From positions 4,216,001-4,280,000 of the forward strand of contig OY969786.1 of the NCBI GenBank assembly GCA_963703075.1: a stretch of 64,000 nucleotides of DNA. The letters run 5' to 3'. This stretch comes from Korobacter sp963703075 (lineage in GTDB: Bacteria; Acidobacteriota; Terriglobia; Terriglobales; Acidobacteriaceae). Numbering within the stretch: the first letter of the stretch is position 1; the number at the start of each line of letters is the position of its first letter. Below are positions 1 through 8,130 of the stretch, in pieces. The notes under the pieces are model-generated. The model did no database searches. It worked only from the letters and a program-made list of their open reading frames with translations, and had not been told where the DNA came from. The position numbers and the translations under genes are program-made.

Positions 1-1289
1 TTCTCCCGCGCCCCGGGCTTCAGCGTGGACTGGTTCACATCGAACAGCACGTCTGACATGTTCACGATCAGCCCCTTGGCTGAGTCACGCGTCTGCAAGA
101 CTTGATTAAGCTGCTGCTGCAACCGCTGGCGCAGATCCGCCTCGCGCTGCTGCGCTGCGGCTGCCTGCTGTTGGGCCGATTGCGCCTGTTGCTGCGCAGC
201 CTGGGCCTGCTGCTGTGCCTGCGCTAACTGCTGCTCAGCCTGCTGACGGTCGGCTAAAGCCTGCTGCTTGGCGGCGGCCGCTTCCTGCCGCTCCTGCTCG
301 GCCTGCTGTCGAGCGATCTCCGCCTGTTGCTGCGCGTCCTGCGCCTGGCGTTCCGCCAACTGGCGCTGGGTTGCTTCCTGCGCGGCCTGTTGCTGCGCCT
401 GGGCGGCTTGATCGTCCGCCTCGCGTTGCGCATCGCGCGCCTGCTCTTCGTGCCTGCGTCGTAAAGCCAAAATGCGTGTATCTTCCGCCGTCTGCACCGC
501 CTGCCGCGCCTCGGCAATGACTACGTTCTTCTCGGCGTGCGCGTCCTGGTCCGCCTGCGCCTTGTTCAATTGGTCTTGCGCGTTGCGATAATTCTCCTTC
601 GCATAGCGGTCGGCCTGCGCCCACTCTGCGATCCGCACCGCGTTGCGTGCTTCCAGCAACTCCAGCGGCACCCTGCGTTCGCCCGTGAACAGCGGTTTTA
701 ACTCGCCCTTTTCAACATGCTCGGTGTAACTGCCGGAGCGCAAAAGGGAATACCGCGCGTCCACGGCTACCACTGAGCCAATTGTGTCAGGACGCACGAT
801 GTTTTCCATCACCACCATTTCGCTGGGCTGCGTGACCGCGAAATCCGGCTCCGCCGTAATGATCAAGGCGAAAGCCTGCAGATCGGTGGTGGCGTTCTGC
901 TTGAAGTGGGTATGGTCCACGTTGAGGATCTCGCCCAGGTTCTGCGGACGCCCATCCGGCGTAATCGCCCACAGCACGTAGGTCAGGAACTCCGGACCGA
1001 AATCCCACGGCATCTTGGCAAAATGATCCAAGGAGAGCTCGATGTTGAGTCGTCCTTGACGGCCCTTCACCTCGGCCACGCCGACTGCTGCCGGCATCTG
1101 ATCGGTTCCGCGCATGCCGATCTTGGTTTCCCCGCGATGCTGATAGTTCACAGCTTTCACGGTGCGCGAGATCACCTCGGTGCGGTCTGTGAGTTGCGGG
1201 TCGTCGTCCCGGCTCATGCGGTCCGTCTGGGCGAAAAGCGGCGCCGAAAAAACGCCGATCAGTGCAAGTGAAAGAAGTGTGCGTCCCAT
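1..1289 (-). CDS. OmpA-family outer-membrane protein, 3' end outside window
   Basis: The reading frame starts at ATG 1289 behind an AGGAGG ribosome site and is still open at base 1. A signal peptide (MGRTLLSLALIGVFSAPLFA) is followed by about 190 residues of unassigned globular sequence. Next comes a roughly 200-residue coiled coil very rich in Gln, Ala, Glu and Arg. The last visible residues, LFDVNQSTLKPGARE, match the opening of an OmpA C-terminal peptidoglycan-binding domain. Family knowledge suggests an envelope protein tethering the outer membrane to peptidoglycan, with the coil spanning the periplasm. The OmpA assignment rests only on that short stretch because the rest of the domain is cut off. 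Confidence 0.75.
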   Translation of the reverse strand, partial: MGRTLLSLALIGVFSAPLFAQTDRMSRDDDPQLTDRTEVISRTVKAVNYQHRGETKIGMRGTDQMPAAVGVAEVKGRQGRLNIELSLDHFAKMPWDFGPEFLTYVLWAITPDGRPQNLGEILNVDHTHFKQNATTDLQAFALIITAEPDFAVTQPSEMVVMENIVRPDTIGSVVAVDARYSLLRSGSYTEHVEKGELKPLFTGERRVPLELLEARNAVRIAEWAQADRYAKENYRNAQDQLNKAQADQDAHAEKNVVIAEARQAVQTAEDTRILALRRRHEEQARDAQREADDQAAQAQQQAAQEATQRQLAERQAQDAQQQAEIARQQAEQERQEAAAAKQQALADRQQAEQQLAQAQQQAQAAQQQAQSAQQQAAAAQQREADLRQRLQQQLNQVLQTRDSAKGLIVNMSDVLFDVNQSTLKPGARE

Positions 1290-1329
1290 GGATCCTCCTG
1301 CCAAAGCGATAAGATGGCAGGTAGCGGGA

Positions 1330-1384
1330 TTGAGGTGGCTCGGAACCTCAATGAGGACAGCACGTGAGTTGCTGGCCCGTGCTG
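1330..1384 (+). other. two small stem-loops in the leader of the CCA-adding enzyme gene
   Basis: TTGAGGT (1330-1336) pairs with ACCTCAA (1345-1351), and CAGCACG (1358-1364) pairs with CGTGCTG (1378-1384). Both lie in the 123-base gap between the divergent OmpA-family gene and the CCA-adding enzyme gene. They could be leader structure or chance. Confidence 0.25.
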
Positions 1385-1412
1385 CCGGCGTCGTCCCAGC
1401 GAGAGAAGAACA

Positions 1413-2777
1413 ATGAAAGCCAGAGAAGCAGCCGCGGGAATCGTCGAGACGCTTCGTCGCCGAGGCCACCAGGCCTACTTCGTCGGCGGATGCGTTCGCG
1501 ACCTGCTGCTCCATCGCGACCCCGCGGACTACGACGTTGCCACCGATGCGGTGCCCTCCGAGGTGATGGAGATCTTTCCCCGGACCTGGGCCGTCGGCGC
1601 CCAGTTCGGCGTCGTCCTCGTTCCGGTTTCGCAGGAAGCCGGATGCGAGCCGGCAGATACCCGCCCCCACAGTCATCATCATGGCTGCATTGAGGTGGCC
1701 ACGTTCCGCTCCGACGGCGCTTACACCGACGGCCGCCATCCCGACGCCGTCCGCTTCACCAAAGACCCGCGCGAAGACGTGCAACGCCGCGATTTCACTA
1801 TCAACGGCATGTTACTCGATCCCCTCAACGGCGACCAGGTCATCGACTATGTTGACGGACGCGCCGACCTGGACGCGAAGATCATTCGCACCATCGGCGA
1901 CGCCACCCGCCGGTTTTCCGAAGATAAGCTGCGCATGCTGCGGGCGGTCCGCTTCGCGGCGCGTTTTGCATACGCCATCGAACCTAGCACCTTCGAAGCG
2001 ATCCGCCGGCTCGCTCCGGAGATTCGTGTCGTCAGCCGCGAGCGGGTGCGTGACGAACTCACCAAGATGCTCACCGAAGGCCATGCGCGCCGCGCCTTCG
2101 AGCTGCTGGACGAATCCGGGTTGCTGCAGGAGGTATTGCCGGAAGTTGCCAGGATGAAAGGTGTCAAACAGCCGCCGCAGTTTCACCCCGAGGGCGATGT
2201 TTGGATTCACACCTTGCTGCTGCTGGAAAAGCTGCCCGAAAATAGTTCTCCAACGCTGGCGTGGGGAGCGCTGCTGCACGACGTGGGCAAGCCTCCTACG
2301 TTTCGCGTGGCCCCCGATCGCATTCGCTTCGATGGACATGTGGATGTGGGTGTCCGCATGACCGAGCGCCTCGGGCAGGAACTCCGTTTCTCGAACCAGG
2401 AACTCGATCAGGTGACTGCGCTGGTGGCCAACCACATGAAGTTCGCGGAAGTCACTCGCATGCGGGAATCGACTCTGAAGCGTTTCATGCGCCTGCCGCA
2501 TTTTGAGGAGCACATGGCGCTGCACAAACTGGATTGCCTCTCCAGCCATGGCAGCCTTGCGCTCTACGATTTTGTGAAAGAAAAGATGGAGCAAACGCCG
2601 ACCGAGGAGATTCATCCCGCGCCGCTCATCAGCGGGAACGAACTCATTGCAGCTGGATACCAGCCGGGCCCGCGCTTTAAACAGATTCTATCCGCGGTGG
2701 AAGACGCGCAACTTGAAGGGCGACTCAACTCGCGGGAGCAAGCCCTGGAATTCGTGCGGTCAGAATTTCCGCTCTGA
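1413..2777 (+). CDS. cca: CCA-adding tRNA nucleotidyltransferase with HD domain
   Basis: A 454-residue class II nucleotidyltransferase that completes or repairs the CCA end of tRNAs. The N-terminal catalytic motifs are GGCVRD (residues about 26-31) and DYDVATD (about 40-46, the metal-binding aspartates). The RRDFTIN block and the DxxxRxxRAxRFAxR-like neck follow. A C-terminal HD domain contains HTLLLLEKL and LLHDVGKP. Length and domain order fit bacterial CCA enzymes with an HD tail. The related poly(A) polymerase is an alternative, since the two are hard to separate by eye. The gene is divergent from the OmpA-family gene. Confidence 0.9.
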   Translation: MKAREAAAGIVETLRRRGHQAYFVGGCVRDLLLHRDPADYDVATDAVPSEVMEIFPRTWAVGAQFGVVLVPVSQEAGCEPADTRPHSHHHGCIEVATFRSDGAYTDGRHPDAVRFTKDPREDVQRRDFTINGMLLDPLNGDQVIDYVDGRADLDAKIIRTIGDATRRFSEDKLRMLRAVRFAARFAYAIEPSTFEAIRRLAPEIRVVSRERVRDELTKMLTEGHARRAFELLDESGLLQEVLPEVARMKGVKQPPQFHPEGDVWIHTLLLLEKLPENSSPTLAWGALLHDVGKPPTFRVAPDRIRFDGHVDVGVRMTERLGQELRFSNQELDQVTALVANHMKFAEVTRMRESTLKRFMRLPHFEEHMALHKLDCLSSHGSLALYDFVKEKMEQTPTEEIHPAPLISGNELIAAGYQPGPRFKQILSAVEDAQLEGRLNSREQALEFVRSEFPL

Positions 2778-2784
2778 TTGGGTT

Positions 2785-2919
2785 CTATTGCGACAGGTAG
2801 AAAAAGTAAATGCCGAGCACTAGCATCAGCATGACGAAGAACGCGAAGTTTTTCTGGCGGGGAGTCGTCCCCGTGGAAGTTTGCGGCGTGATGTTCTCGG
2901 CCAACATGCGCAGCAGCAT
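2785..2919 (-). CDS. small single-pass membrane protein (44 aa)
   Basis: The ATG at 2919 follows a GGGAG ribosome site 9 bases upstream. A polar N-terminus (about 24 residues ending PRQKN) is followed by the hydrophobic segment FAFFVMLMLVLGIYFFYLSQ, which reads as one transmembrane helix. It is convergent with the CCA-adding enzyme gene, 7 bases away. No family is recognised. The start context and strict polar-then-hydrophobic pattern support it, but it is short enough to be chance. Confidence 0.45.
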   Translation of the reverse strand: MLLRMLAENITPQTSTGTTPRQKNFAFFVMLMLVLGIYFFYLSQ

Positions 2920-3011
2920 GACTCAACTTCTCCCATTGCAAAAATGACGTTGGTAACCGGTTTCCCACTGTGAGACTTCAGCCGCGGTGGTCTTTTTCCC
3001 CTAACTCCCAG

Positions 3012-3020
3012 TGCTACAAT
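3012..3020 (+). promoter_or_regulatory. extended -10 promoter element
   Basis: TG-C-TACAAT is a near-consensus extended -10 box for the housekeeping sigma factor. It lies 21 bases before the ATG at 3042 and probably drives the DciA-like/gatC/gatA cluster. No good -35 is visible, which is usual for extended -10 promoters. Confidence 0.45.
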
Positions 3021-3041
3021 CAGATTTTCGCTGGCCGCGCG

Positions 3042-3335
3042 ATGGAACACATTCGGCAATCTTTGCAACAAATTGTGGTCGACGCGGTGCGGCGAGCGGC
3101 GGTCGAGGATGTGCCCCTGCTGGCGTGGCCCCTGGCCTGTGGCTCTGCCGTTTCGGAAAAGACCCGGGCCGTCGCCTTTGCCGGCGGCGAGCTCATGGTG
3201 CAGGTCCCCGACGCTACCTGGCGCACCCAGTTGTTGAGCCTTACCGGCGAGTACCTGCGGCAGTTGCGCGCCATCACGAACGGCCGCGTCGAGCGCCTTC
3301 GATTTGTACTGGCCAGCGAATTGGAAAAGCCATGA
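3042..3335 (+). CDS. DUF721/DciA-like protein
   Basis: A 97-residue protein of the DUF721 type (HIRQSLQQIVVDAVRR, then a compact alpha/beta domain with GELMVQVPDATWRTQL and SLTGEYLRQL). DUF721 includes DciA, the ancestral loader of the replicative helicase DnaB. That role is inferred only from family resemblance. ATG 3042 was chosen over an upstream in-frame start at 2970 because the extra N-terminus overlaps the promoter and is not conserved-looking. The stop overlaps the gatC start in an ATGA, so translation is probably coupled. Confidence 0.7.
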   Translation: MEHIRQSLQQIVVDAVRRAAVEDVPLLAWPLACGSAVSEKTRAVAFAGGELMVQVPDATWRTQLLSLTGEYLRQLRAITNGRVERLRFVLASELEKP

Positions 3336-3658
3336 AAGTTACCGAAAAAGACGTCCAGTATGTCGCCGATCTTGCCAACCTCGAGTTGACTCCGCCGGAA
3401 GCGCAGCGCTTCCTCAAAGACCTCAACTCGATCCTCGACTACATCGACAACCTGAACGAACTCGACACCACCAACGTTTTGCCGATGGCGCAAGTGGCAG
3501 CCCGCTACGGTGGAGAAGGGAAGCCGGAGGCGGAACGTTACAAGTACGCCTTACGCCCCGACGAACTGCGGCCGTCGCTGCCGCATGACCTCGCGTTGCA
3601 GAATGCGCCCGATACCGACGGCGTCTACTTTAAAGTTCCCAAGGTGATCGAGCGCTAG
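3332..3658 (+). CDS. gatC: Asp-tRNA(Asn)/Glu-tRNA(Gln) amidotransferase subunit C
   Basis: A 108-residue GatC. The N-terminal helix VxxVADLANLELTPPE, the LDYIDNLNELDT turn and the C-terminal LRPDELRPSLPHDLALQNAPDTDG are the family hallmarks. The last is the extended loop that wraps GatA. GatC holds GatA and GatB together for transamidation of misacylated Glu-tRNA(Gln) or Asp-tRNA(Asn). It overlaps the preceding gene by 4 bases and is 18 bases before gatA. gatB is not in the window. Confidence 0.95.
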   Translation: MKVTEKDVQYVADLANLELTPPEAQRFLKDLNSILDYIDNLNELDTTNVLPMAQVAARYGGEGKPEAERYKYALRPDELRPSLPHDLALQNAPDTDGVYFKVPKVIER

Positions 3659-3676
3659 CCGCATCAAGAAAGATCG

Positions 3677-5117
3677 ATGGATATCAATCTACTCACAATC
3701 GACGCCACTCGTATCGCCATCCAGCAGCGGCAGACGACCGCGACCGCGATCGCCGAGGCGTTTTACAAGAAGATCGAAGCCGAGGATGGCGAAATCCACG
3801 CCTACCTTACCCTCAGTCGAGACCGCGCCCTCGAGCAGGCCCGCAAGATCGATACCCTCGCCGACAAAGGTGAAGATCTGCCGCCCCTGGCCGGAGTGCC
3901 GGTGGCGATCAAGGATGTGATCTCGACCAAGGGCGTGCGCACCACCGCCGGCTCGAAGATACTCGAGAATTTCGTTGCCCCGTACGACGCCACCGTGGTG
4001 CAGAAGCTCGAAGCTGCCGGCGCTGTCATCCTGGGAAAAACCAACTGCGACGAGTTCGCCATGGGCTCGTCGAACGAGAACTCTGCCTATGGCCCGGTCC
4101 ACAATCCCCGCGACAAAACCCGCGTCCCCGGTGGCTCTTCCGGAGGTTCGGCGGCCGTCATCGCGGCGGGCACTGCGGTCACTTCACTCGGCTCCGATAC
4201 CGGCGGCTCCATTCGCCAGCCGGCATCCTTCTGCGGCGTGGTGGGCTTGATGCCTACCTACGGGCGCGTTTCGCGGTACGGGCTGATTGCCTTCGCCTCT
4301 TCGCTCGACCACATCGGTCCGTTCGCGAAGGACGTCAAGGACGCGGCCATCATGCTCGAAGTCATTGCCGGGCGCGATCCGATGGACTCCACCTCGGCGG
4401 AGGTCCCAGTCGCTAAGTATTCCGACGAAATCGGCCAGCCTGTGCGCGGGATGAAGATCGGTGTTGCCAAGGAATATTTTGGCGAAGGCCTCGATCCGGA
4501 AGTGAAATCTTCCGTCGAAGCTTCCATTCAGAATTTGGCGAAGGCCGGCGCGGAGATCGTGGAAGTCTCCCTGCCGCACACAAAGTATGCGATACCGACC
4601 TACTACCTCGTCGCCACCGCCGAAGCTTCCTCGAACCTGGCGCGTTACGACGGGGTGCGCTATTCGCACCGGCTCCAGCCACGCAAAAACGCTGTCCGAG
4701 ATGTACCGCAAGAGTCGCGACGAAGGGTTCGGCGCCGAGGTCAAGCGTCGCATCATTCTCGGAACCTACGCCCTGAGCGCCGGTTATTACGACGCTTACT
4801 ACCTGAAAGCGCAGAAGGTCCGCACCCTGCTTGCCCAGGATTTCGACCAGGCCTTCGCCCAAGTCGACGCGATCGTCACCCCGACCACCCCGACGCCCGC
4901 ATTTAAACTTGGTGAAAAGGCCGACGATCCTCTTGCCATGTATCTTGCCGACATCTATACCGTTACCGCGGACCTGGTCGGCATCCCGGGCGTTTCTGTC
5001 CCTTGCGGCGTATCGAAGCAGGGGCTCCCCATCGGCTTGCAGGTCTTCGCGCGACACTTCCAGGAAGGCACGATGATCCGCGTCGCCCACGCCGTTGAGC
5101 ACGCGTTGGCGGTTTAA
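3677..5117 (+). pseudogene. gatA: gatA amidotransferase subunit A, interrupted by a single-base frame change
   Basis: GatA releases ammonia from glutamine for tRNA-dependent amidation. The first frame (3677 to about 4670) contains the whole amidase-signature core: the catalytic Lys in VAIKDVIS, GGSSGGSA and the Ser in GSDTGGSIRQPA. After YDGVRYSHR the conserved continuation AKTLSEMYRKSRDEGFGAEV appears in the +1 frame and runs to a normal C-terminus at 5117. The joined product would be about 479 residues, the usual GatA size. Removing one base near 4668-4682 would restore it. The uncorrected frame ends at 4906 and lacks the real C-terminus. GatA should be needed for viability, so a sequence error or very recent mutation is likelier than old decay. 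Confidence 0.85.
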
Positions 5118-5263
5118 GCGGCTTTCCGCAGTTCAGCTTACAGGCTCTCCGGTCCAGAGTTGCACACGGGCAACGGGAATCCCGCGAATCGGTTCAAACG
5201 CGGCAGGCTAAATGCACATCCAATGTTTCTAGACCAGGCCAGTTAAGGTCTGAGGGAGTTTCG

Positions 5264-5797
5264 ATGGCCGATCCACTTCGCGAAGATGCGCTTCATTCGA
5301 ACGAACCACTGCCGAATTCCATTTTGGAAGACCCAAGCGTAGAAGCTTTGCTGCCCGGAGTTCCTCCTCGCAAGGAGCTGCCCAGCGACTCTGGAAATCC
5401 GCGATTGAACCGCACCGCGGAGACCATCGGGTCGGCGCTGGGCGCAACCGTCGGCAAACTGCGTTCGGGCATGACGGTGGTGCAGAGCCGCACCGAGGAA
5501 ACGGCACGCGACGTATCGGATACGATCTCCGAACGCGCCCAGAGTCTCTCCGCCGCTGCCCTGGAACAGGCGGAGCACCTCGGCGACATCGCGGAAGAAA
5601 AAGCCTCCGAGCTCCTGGATAAAGCGCAGGAGCAGTGGCAAGCCCTTCGCGAAACCGCCCAGCAGGGTCTGACGGAAGCTCGCAAGCAGGTTGCGGTTGC
5701 CCGCGAGGAGCGTCCCGTCGAGCTGATTTTAGGCATTGCCGCGCTGTCCTTTGTCGCCGGCTTTGCACTCCATGTGTGGAGATCGAGCAATGATTAA
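5264..5797 (+). CDS. YqjD/ElaB-like membrane-anchored stress protein
   Basis: A 177-residue protein with a polar, Pro-rich N-terminus (about 1-55), a long amphipathic helical stretch rich in Ala, Glu and Gln (about 60-150) and a C-terminal hydrophobic anchor (ELILGIAALSFVAGFALHVW). That architecture resembles YqjD/ElaB (DUF883), inner-membrane proteins that bind ribosomes in E. coli; orthology is not proved. A GAGGGAG ribosome site precedes ATG 5264. It overlaps the following holin-like gene by 8 bases. Three membrane proteins in series resemble the E. coli yqjD-yqjE-yqjK order. Confidence 0.55.
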   Translation: MADPLREDALHSNEPLPNSILEDPSVEALLPGVPPRKELPSDSGNPRLNRTAETIGSALGATVGKLRSGMTVVQSRTEETARDVSDTISERAQSLSAAALEQAEHLGDIAEEKASELLDKAQEQWQALRETAQQGLTEARKQVAVAREERPVELILGIAALSFVAGFALHVWRSSND

Positions 5798-6230
5798 CGA
5801 CGTGCACACCGCCAACGGAAAAAACCTCACCGACGTCCTTCACGATTTTAAAAACGAGTTCATCACCTTCGCGGAAACGCGTCTTCAACTGTTGCAGCAG
5901 GAGATGCGGGAAAAGACGGCAGCCATCAAAGCGGCCCTTCCGACGGTCGTGATCGGATTGGTGTTCCTTCTGACGGCTTGGTTCCTCATCACCGCAGCCA
6001 TCGTGACGGTGGTAGCAACCTTGGTCGCCGGCGCCATGCCCGGAAGCCCGTGGATTTACCCCATCGCCTTCGGCGCGGTCGCGGTTCTCTACCTGCTGAT
6101 CGGTGGCATCCTTGCCGCGGTAGGCAGTAAGGCACTCTCCAAGCAGGGACTCAGGCCGGAGAAGACGATTCGCGTCCTGCAGGAAGATAAGCTCTGGTTG
6201 CAATCCGAATCCTCGAGGATCCAAGCATGA
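5790..6230 (+). CDS. YqjE-type phage-holin-superfamily membrane protein
   Basis: A 146-residue protein. A soluble amphipathic helix (FITFAETRLQLLQQEMREKTAA) is followed by two strongly hydrophobic hairpin segments (about residues 49-80 and 87-113). A basic C-terminal tail follows. This is the layout of the YqjE / putative Actinobacterial holin-X superfamily. The start ATG overlaps the end of the previous gene and the stop overlaps the next ATG, so the trio is one transcription unit. The function in the cell is unknown, and a lytic role is not implied. Confidence 0.65.
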   Translation: MINDVHTANGKNLTDVLHDFKNEFITFAETRLQLLQQEMREKTAAIKAALPTVVIGLVFLLTAWFLITAAIVTVVATLVAGAMPGSPWIYPIAFGAVAVLYLLIGGILAAVGSKALSKQGLRPEKTIRVLQEDKLWLQSESSRIQA

Positions 6231-6463
6231 CCAACGGCGGCGTACCTCTCGACATCCTGGAACAGCGTGCGGCAGAACAGCGCAAGAGAATTCACCAGTC
6301 GGTCGATGACCTGAAGCAGCTCAAGACTTCAGTCACCGAAAACGTTCGTGAAAAACTGGACGTCAAGCGCCAGGCGCGGGAACATTTCTGGCCCGCCGCC
6401 GGAGTCGCAGGCCTGGTGGCGGTCGTATTCGGGTATGCGCTGGCAGGCATTTTTGTGGACTAA
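6227..6463 (+). CDS. small DUF3618-like membrane protein
   Basis: A 78-residue protein. An N-terminal charged helix (EQRAAEQRKRIHQSVDDLKQL) carries a motif like the AEIERTRAEL-type repeats of DUF3618. One C-terminal transmembrane helix follows (FWPAAGVAGLVAVVFGYALAGIF). It is coupled to the previous gene by an ATGA overlap and ends the three-gene operon. The position matches YqjK in Enterobacteria, but the sequence resemblance is weak. Confidence 0.55.
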   Translation: MTNGGVPLDILEQRAAEQRKRIHQSVDDLKQLKTSVTENVREKLDVKRQAREHFWPAAGVAGLVAVVFGYALAGIFVD

Positions 6464-6473
6464 CCGGGAACTC

Positions 6474-6509
6474 TGCGAGGCTGGCCCCAGACCACGTGTC
6501 AGCCTCGCA
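6474..6509 (+). terminator. hairpin after the yqjDEK-like operon
   Basis: TGCGAGGCTG (6474-6483) pairs perfectly with CAGCCTCGCA (6500-6509) around a 16-base loop, 11 bases after the last stop codon. No U-tract follows, so it may stabilise the 3' end or assist Rho rather than terminate by itself. Confidence 0.45.
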
Positions 6510-6613
6510 AACACCTCCGATGCTTCCTGAAACTCACCTTCCGTGATATAAACCCTCATCAGTGGTCATATTCATAGTGTCAATTCTGAGTTTCTCGACC
6601 CGGAGGAGGTTCC

Positions 6614-6928
6614 GTGTCTGAGGTTCGAACGGGAAAACGGTTCGAGGTTCATCTCCCGATCAAAGTTCATGCTTCCGAATCGGCGGAGCTGCACGAAGGC
6701 GAAACCGATAATCTGAGCGCGGCAGGCGTGTACCTGTCGCTGGACTCTTCTTTGGAAGTCGGCTCTTCGGTGGAGTTCGATATCACCATGCCAGCCGCTG
6801 TCATTGGATCCGAAAAAGATGTTCGCATTCACTGTAACGGCCGCGTCGTTCGCACGGAAGCTCCCAAAGAGGGAGAGAAGAACAGCGGTGTAGCGTGTGT
6901 GATCGATCGGTACGAGTTCATTCGCTGA
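6614..6928 (+). CDS. PilZ-domain protein
   Basis: A 104-residue single-domain PilZ protein. The N-terminal GKRFEVHLPIKV occupies the place of the RxxxR cyclic-di-GMP-binding motif, and DNLSAAGVYL matches the (D/N)xSxxG motif. The RxxxR element reads R-TGK-R (RTGKR). Family knowledge predicts a cyclic-di-GMP effector. GTG 6614 follows a strong GGAGGAGG site. It lies just before the LuxR-type regulator and may be co-transcribed with it. Confidence 0.75.
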   Translation: MSEVRTGKRFEVHLPIKVHASESAELHEGETDNLSAAGVYLSLDSSLEVGSSVEFDITMPAAVIGSEKDVRIHCNGRVVRTEAPKEGEKNSGVACVIDRYEFIR

Positions 6929-6940
6929 GCGGATGGGGAA

Positions 6941-7597
6941 ATGCTAAAAATCCTTTTAGCCGATAATCAGGCAATTTTCCGGGCGGGCATCGCCAAGGTG
7001 CTCGCAGTGGAAGACGATCTGCGCGTTGTGGCCCAGGCCCAATCGGTAGAACAAATGATGATGGCGCTCGACAAGTTTCGCGCCTCCGTCATGATCTTCT
7101 CGGCCAGCTTCCTGCCTGATCTTCCTTCGGTCGTGCAAGCTGCAACCCGCTGTAAGACGGGCCTGATCGTGGTCGCCGAGAACGGTGAAAACGCTTCGAA
7201 ATACCTGAATGCCGGCGTGCGCGGCGTGGTTTACCGCAATGTCAGCGGCGACATGCTCGTGGAGTGCGTCCGCAAGGTATCGCGCGGAGATCGTTTCACC
7301 CAGGAAACCAAGCCCGCCGCCAGCACTCCGGAAAGCGACGATTTCGTCGGCGCCCGGGTCCGCGACCGCCTCACTCCCAAGGAACTGCGCATTGTCGCCC
7401 TCATCGTCCAAGGCTACAAGAACAAGGAAATCGCGCTGCAATTGGGAACCACCGAGCAGGTCATCAAGAACTACCTGCGCAATGTCTACGACAAGATCGG
7501 CGTCTCCGATCGCCTTGAGCTTGCGCTCTTCACGATCCATCACCACATCCTGGCGGAAGCCGCGGCCGCGACCACCGAAGGCAAGATTCTCCAGTAA
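6941..7597 (+). CDS. LuxR/NarL-family regulator with a degenerate receiver domain
   Basis: A 218-residue protein with an N-terminal receiver fold (about 1-120) and a C-terminal LuxR helix-turn-helix (RLTPKELRIVALIVQGYKNK ... IKNYLRNVYDKIG). The acidic pocket is LLADNQ instead of ADD. The strand that should end in the phospho-accepting Asp reads VMIFSASF, with Ser where Asp is expected. It is therefore probably not controlled by ordinary aspartyl phosphorylation. It may act constitutively, through a ligand, or as a dimer. A strong terminator follows. Confidence 0.8.
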   Translation: MLKILLADNQAIFRAGIAKVLAVEDDLRVVAQAQSVEQMMMALDKFRASVMIFSASFLPDLPSVVQAATRCKTGLIVVAENGENASKYLNAGVRGVVYRNVSGDMLVECVRKVSRGDRFTQETKPAASTPESDDFVGARVRDRLTPKELRIVALIVQGYKNKEIALQLGTTEQVIKNYLRNVYDKIGVSDRLELALFTIHHHILAEAAAATTEGKILQ

Positions 7598-7609
7598 TCG
7601 CATCCATGC

Positions 7610-7639
7610 AAAAAGGCCCGCCACCCGGCGGGCCTTTTT
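7610..7639. terminator. perfect bidirectional intrinsic terminator
   Basis: A 13-bp perfect stem (7610-7622 with 7627-7639) has a 4-base loop. The stem ends are A5 and T5, so it gives a U-tract on both strands. It separates the convergent LuxR-type regulator and the receiver gene. Confidence 0.92.
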
Positions 7640-7652
7640 CATTCTTGCGCGA

Positions 7653-8027
7653 CTACGCTGAGCGTTCGCTCCGCTCGCTGGTCTTCAGCAACTCGTTCAC
7701 GATCGTGACCAGTTCCTCTGGGTTCACCGGTTTTTCCAGGTAGAGATCGGCCAGGGGTTCAGCGGCCTGGAACGCTTCCGCCACGTATCCCGAAACAACC
7801 ACTACCGGCATGCTGGAGTGAGACTTGGCAGCTTGCACAATGGCACGGCCGTTGGCATCCCCCAGCCGCCAGTCCGTGACCACCGCATCGTACTCGTTGG
7901 TTTTCAGCTTCTCGATGGCATCGTGGGCCGAGCTTGAAGGTGTGACCGTGTGTCCTGCAGCTTCCAAAATGGCGCACTTGAGCGTTACCACGTGGGGCTC
8001 ATCATCGATACACAAAATTCTCGCCAT
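7653..8027 (-). CDS. stand-alone receiver (CheY-like) response regulator
   Basis: A 124-residue receiver domain with no output domain. The acidic pair is in CIDDEP, the phospho-acceptor Asp in AVVTDWRLGDANG, the switch Ser in VVVVSGY and the Lys in LEKPVNPEEL. ATG 8027 was chosen because AAGGA lies directly upstream; an in-frame start at 8075 would add a non-conserved tail. No kinase is adjacent, so the partner is unknown. It is followed by the bidirectional terminator. Confidence 0.85.
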   Translation of the reverse strand: MARILCIDDEPHVVTLKCAILEAAGHTVTPSSSAHDAIEKLKTNEYDAVVTDWRLGDANGRAIVQAAKSHSSMPVVVVSGYVAEAFQAAEPLADLYLEKPVNPEELVTIVNELLKTSERSERSA

Positions 8028-8130
8028 GGCGTCCTTTGAGCAGGATGGGCGTCTCGCAGCCAGGAATGCGTACACCAGGCAGCAACAATCTGCGCCTTAT
8101 TCTTCTGTACTTGACCAGAGTTGTCAATTC

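Noticed and set aside
235..624. Arg-, Gly- and Ala-rich frames overlapping the coiled-coil part of the OmpA-family gene
   Set aside because: They are shadows of the repetitive Gln/Ala codons; none has a start context and the signal-peptide-bearing frame explains the region.
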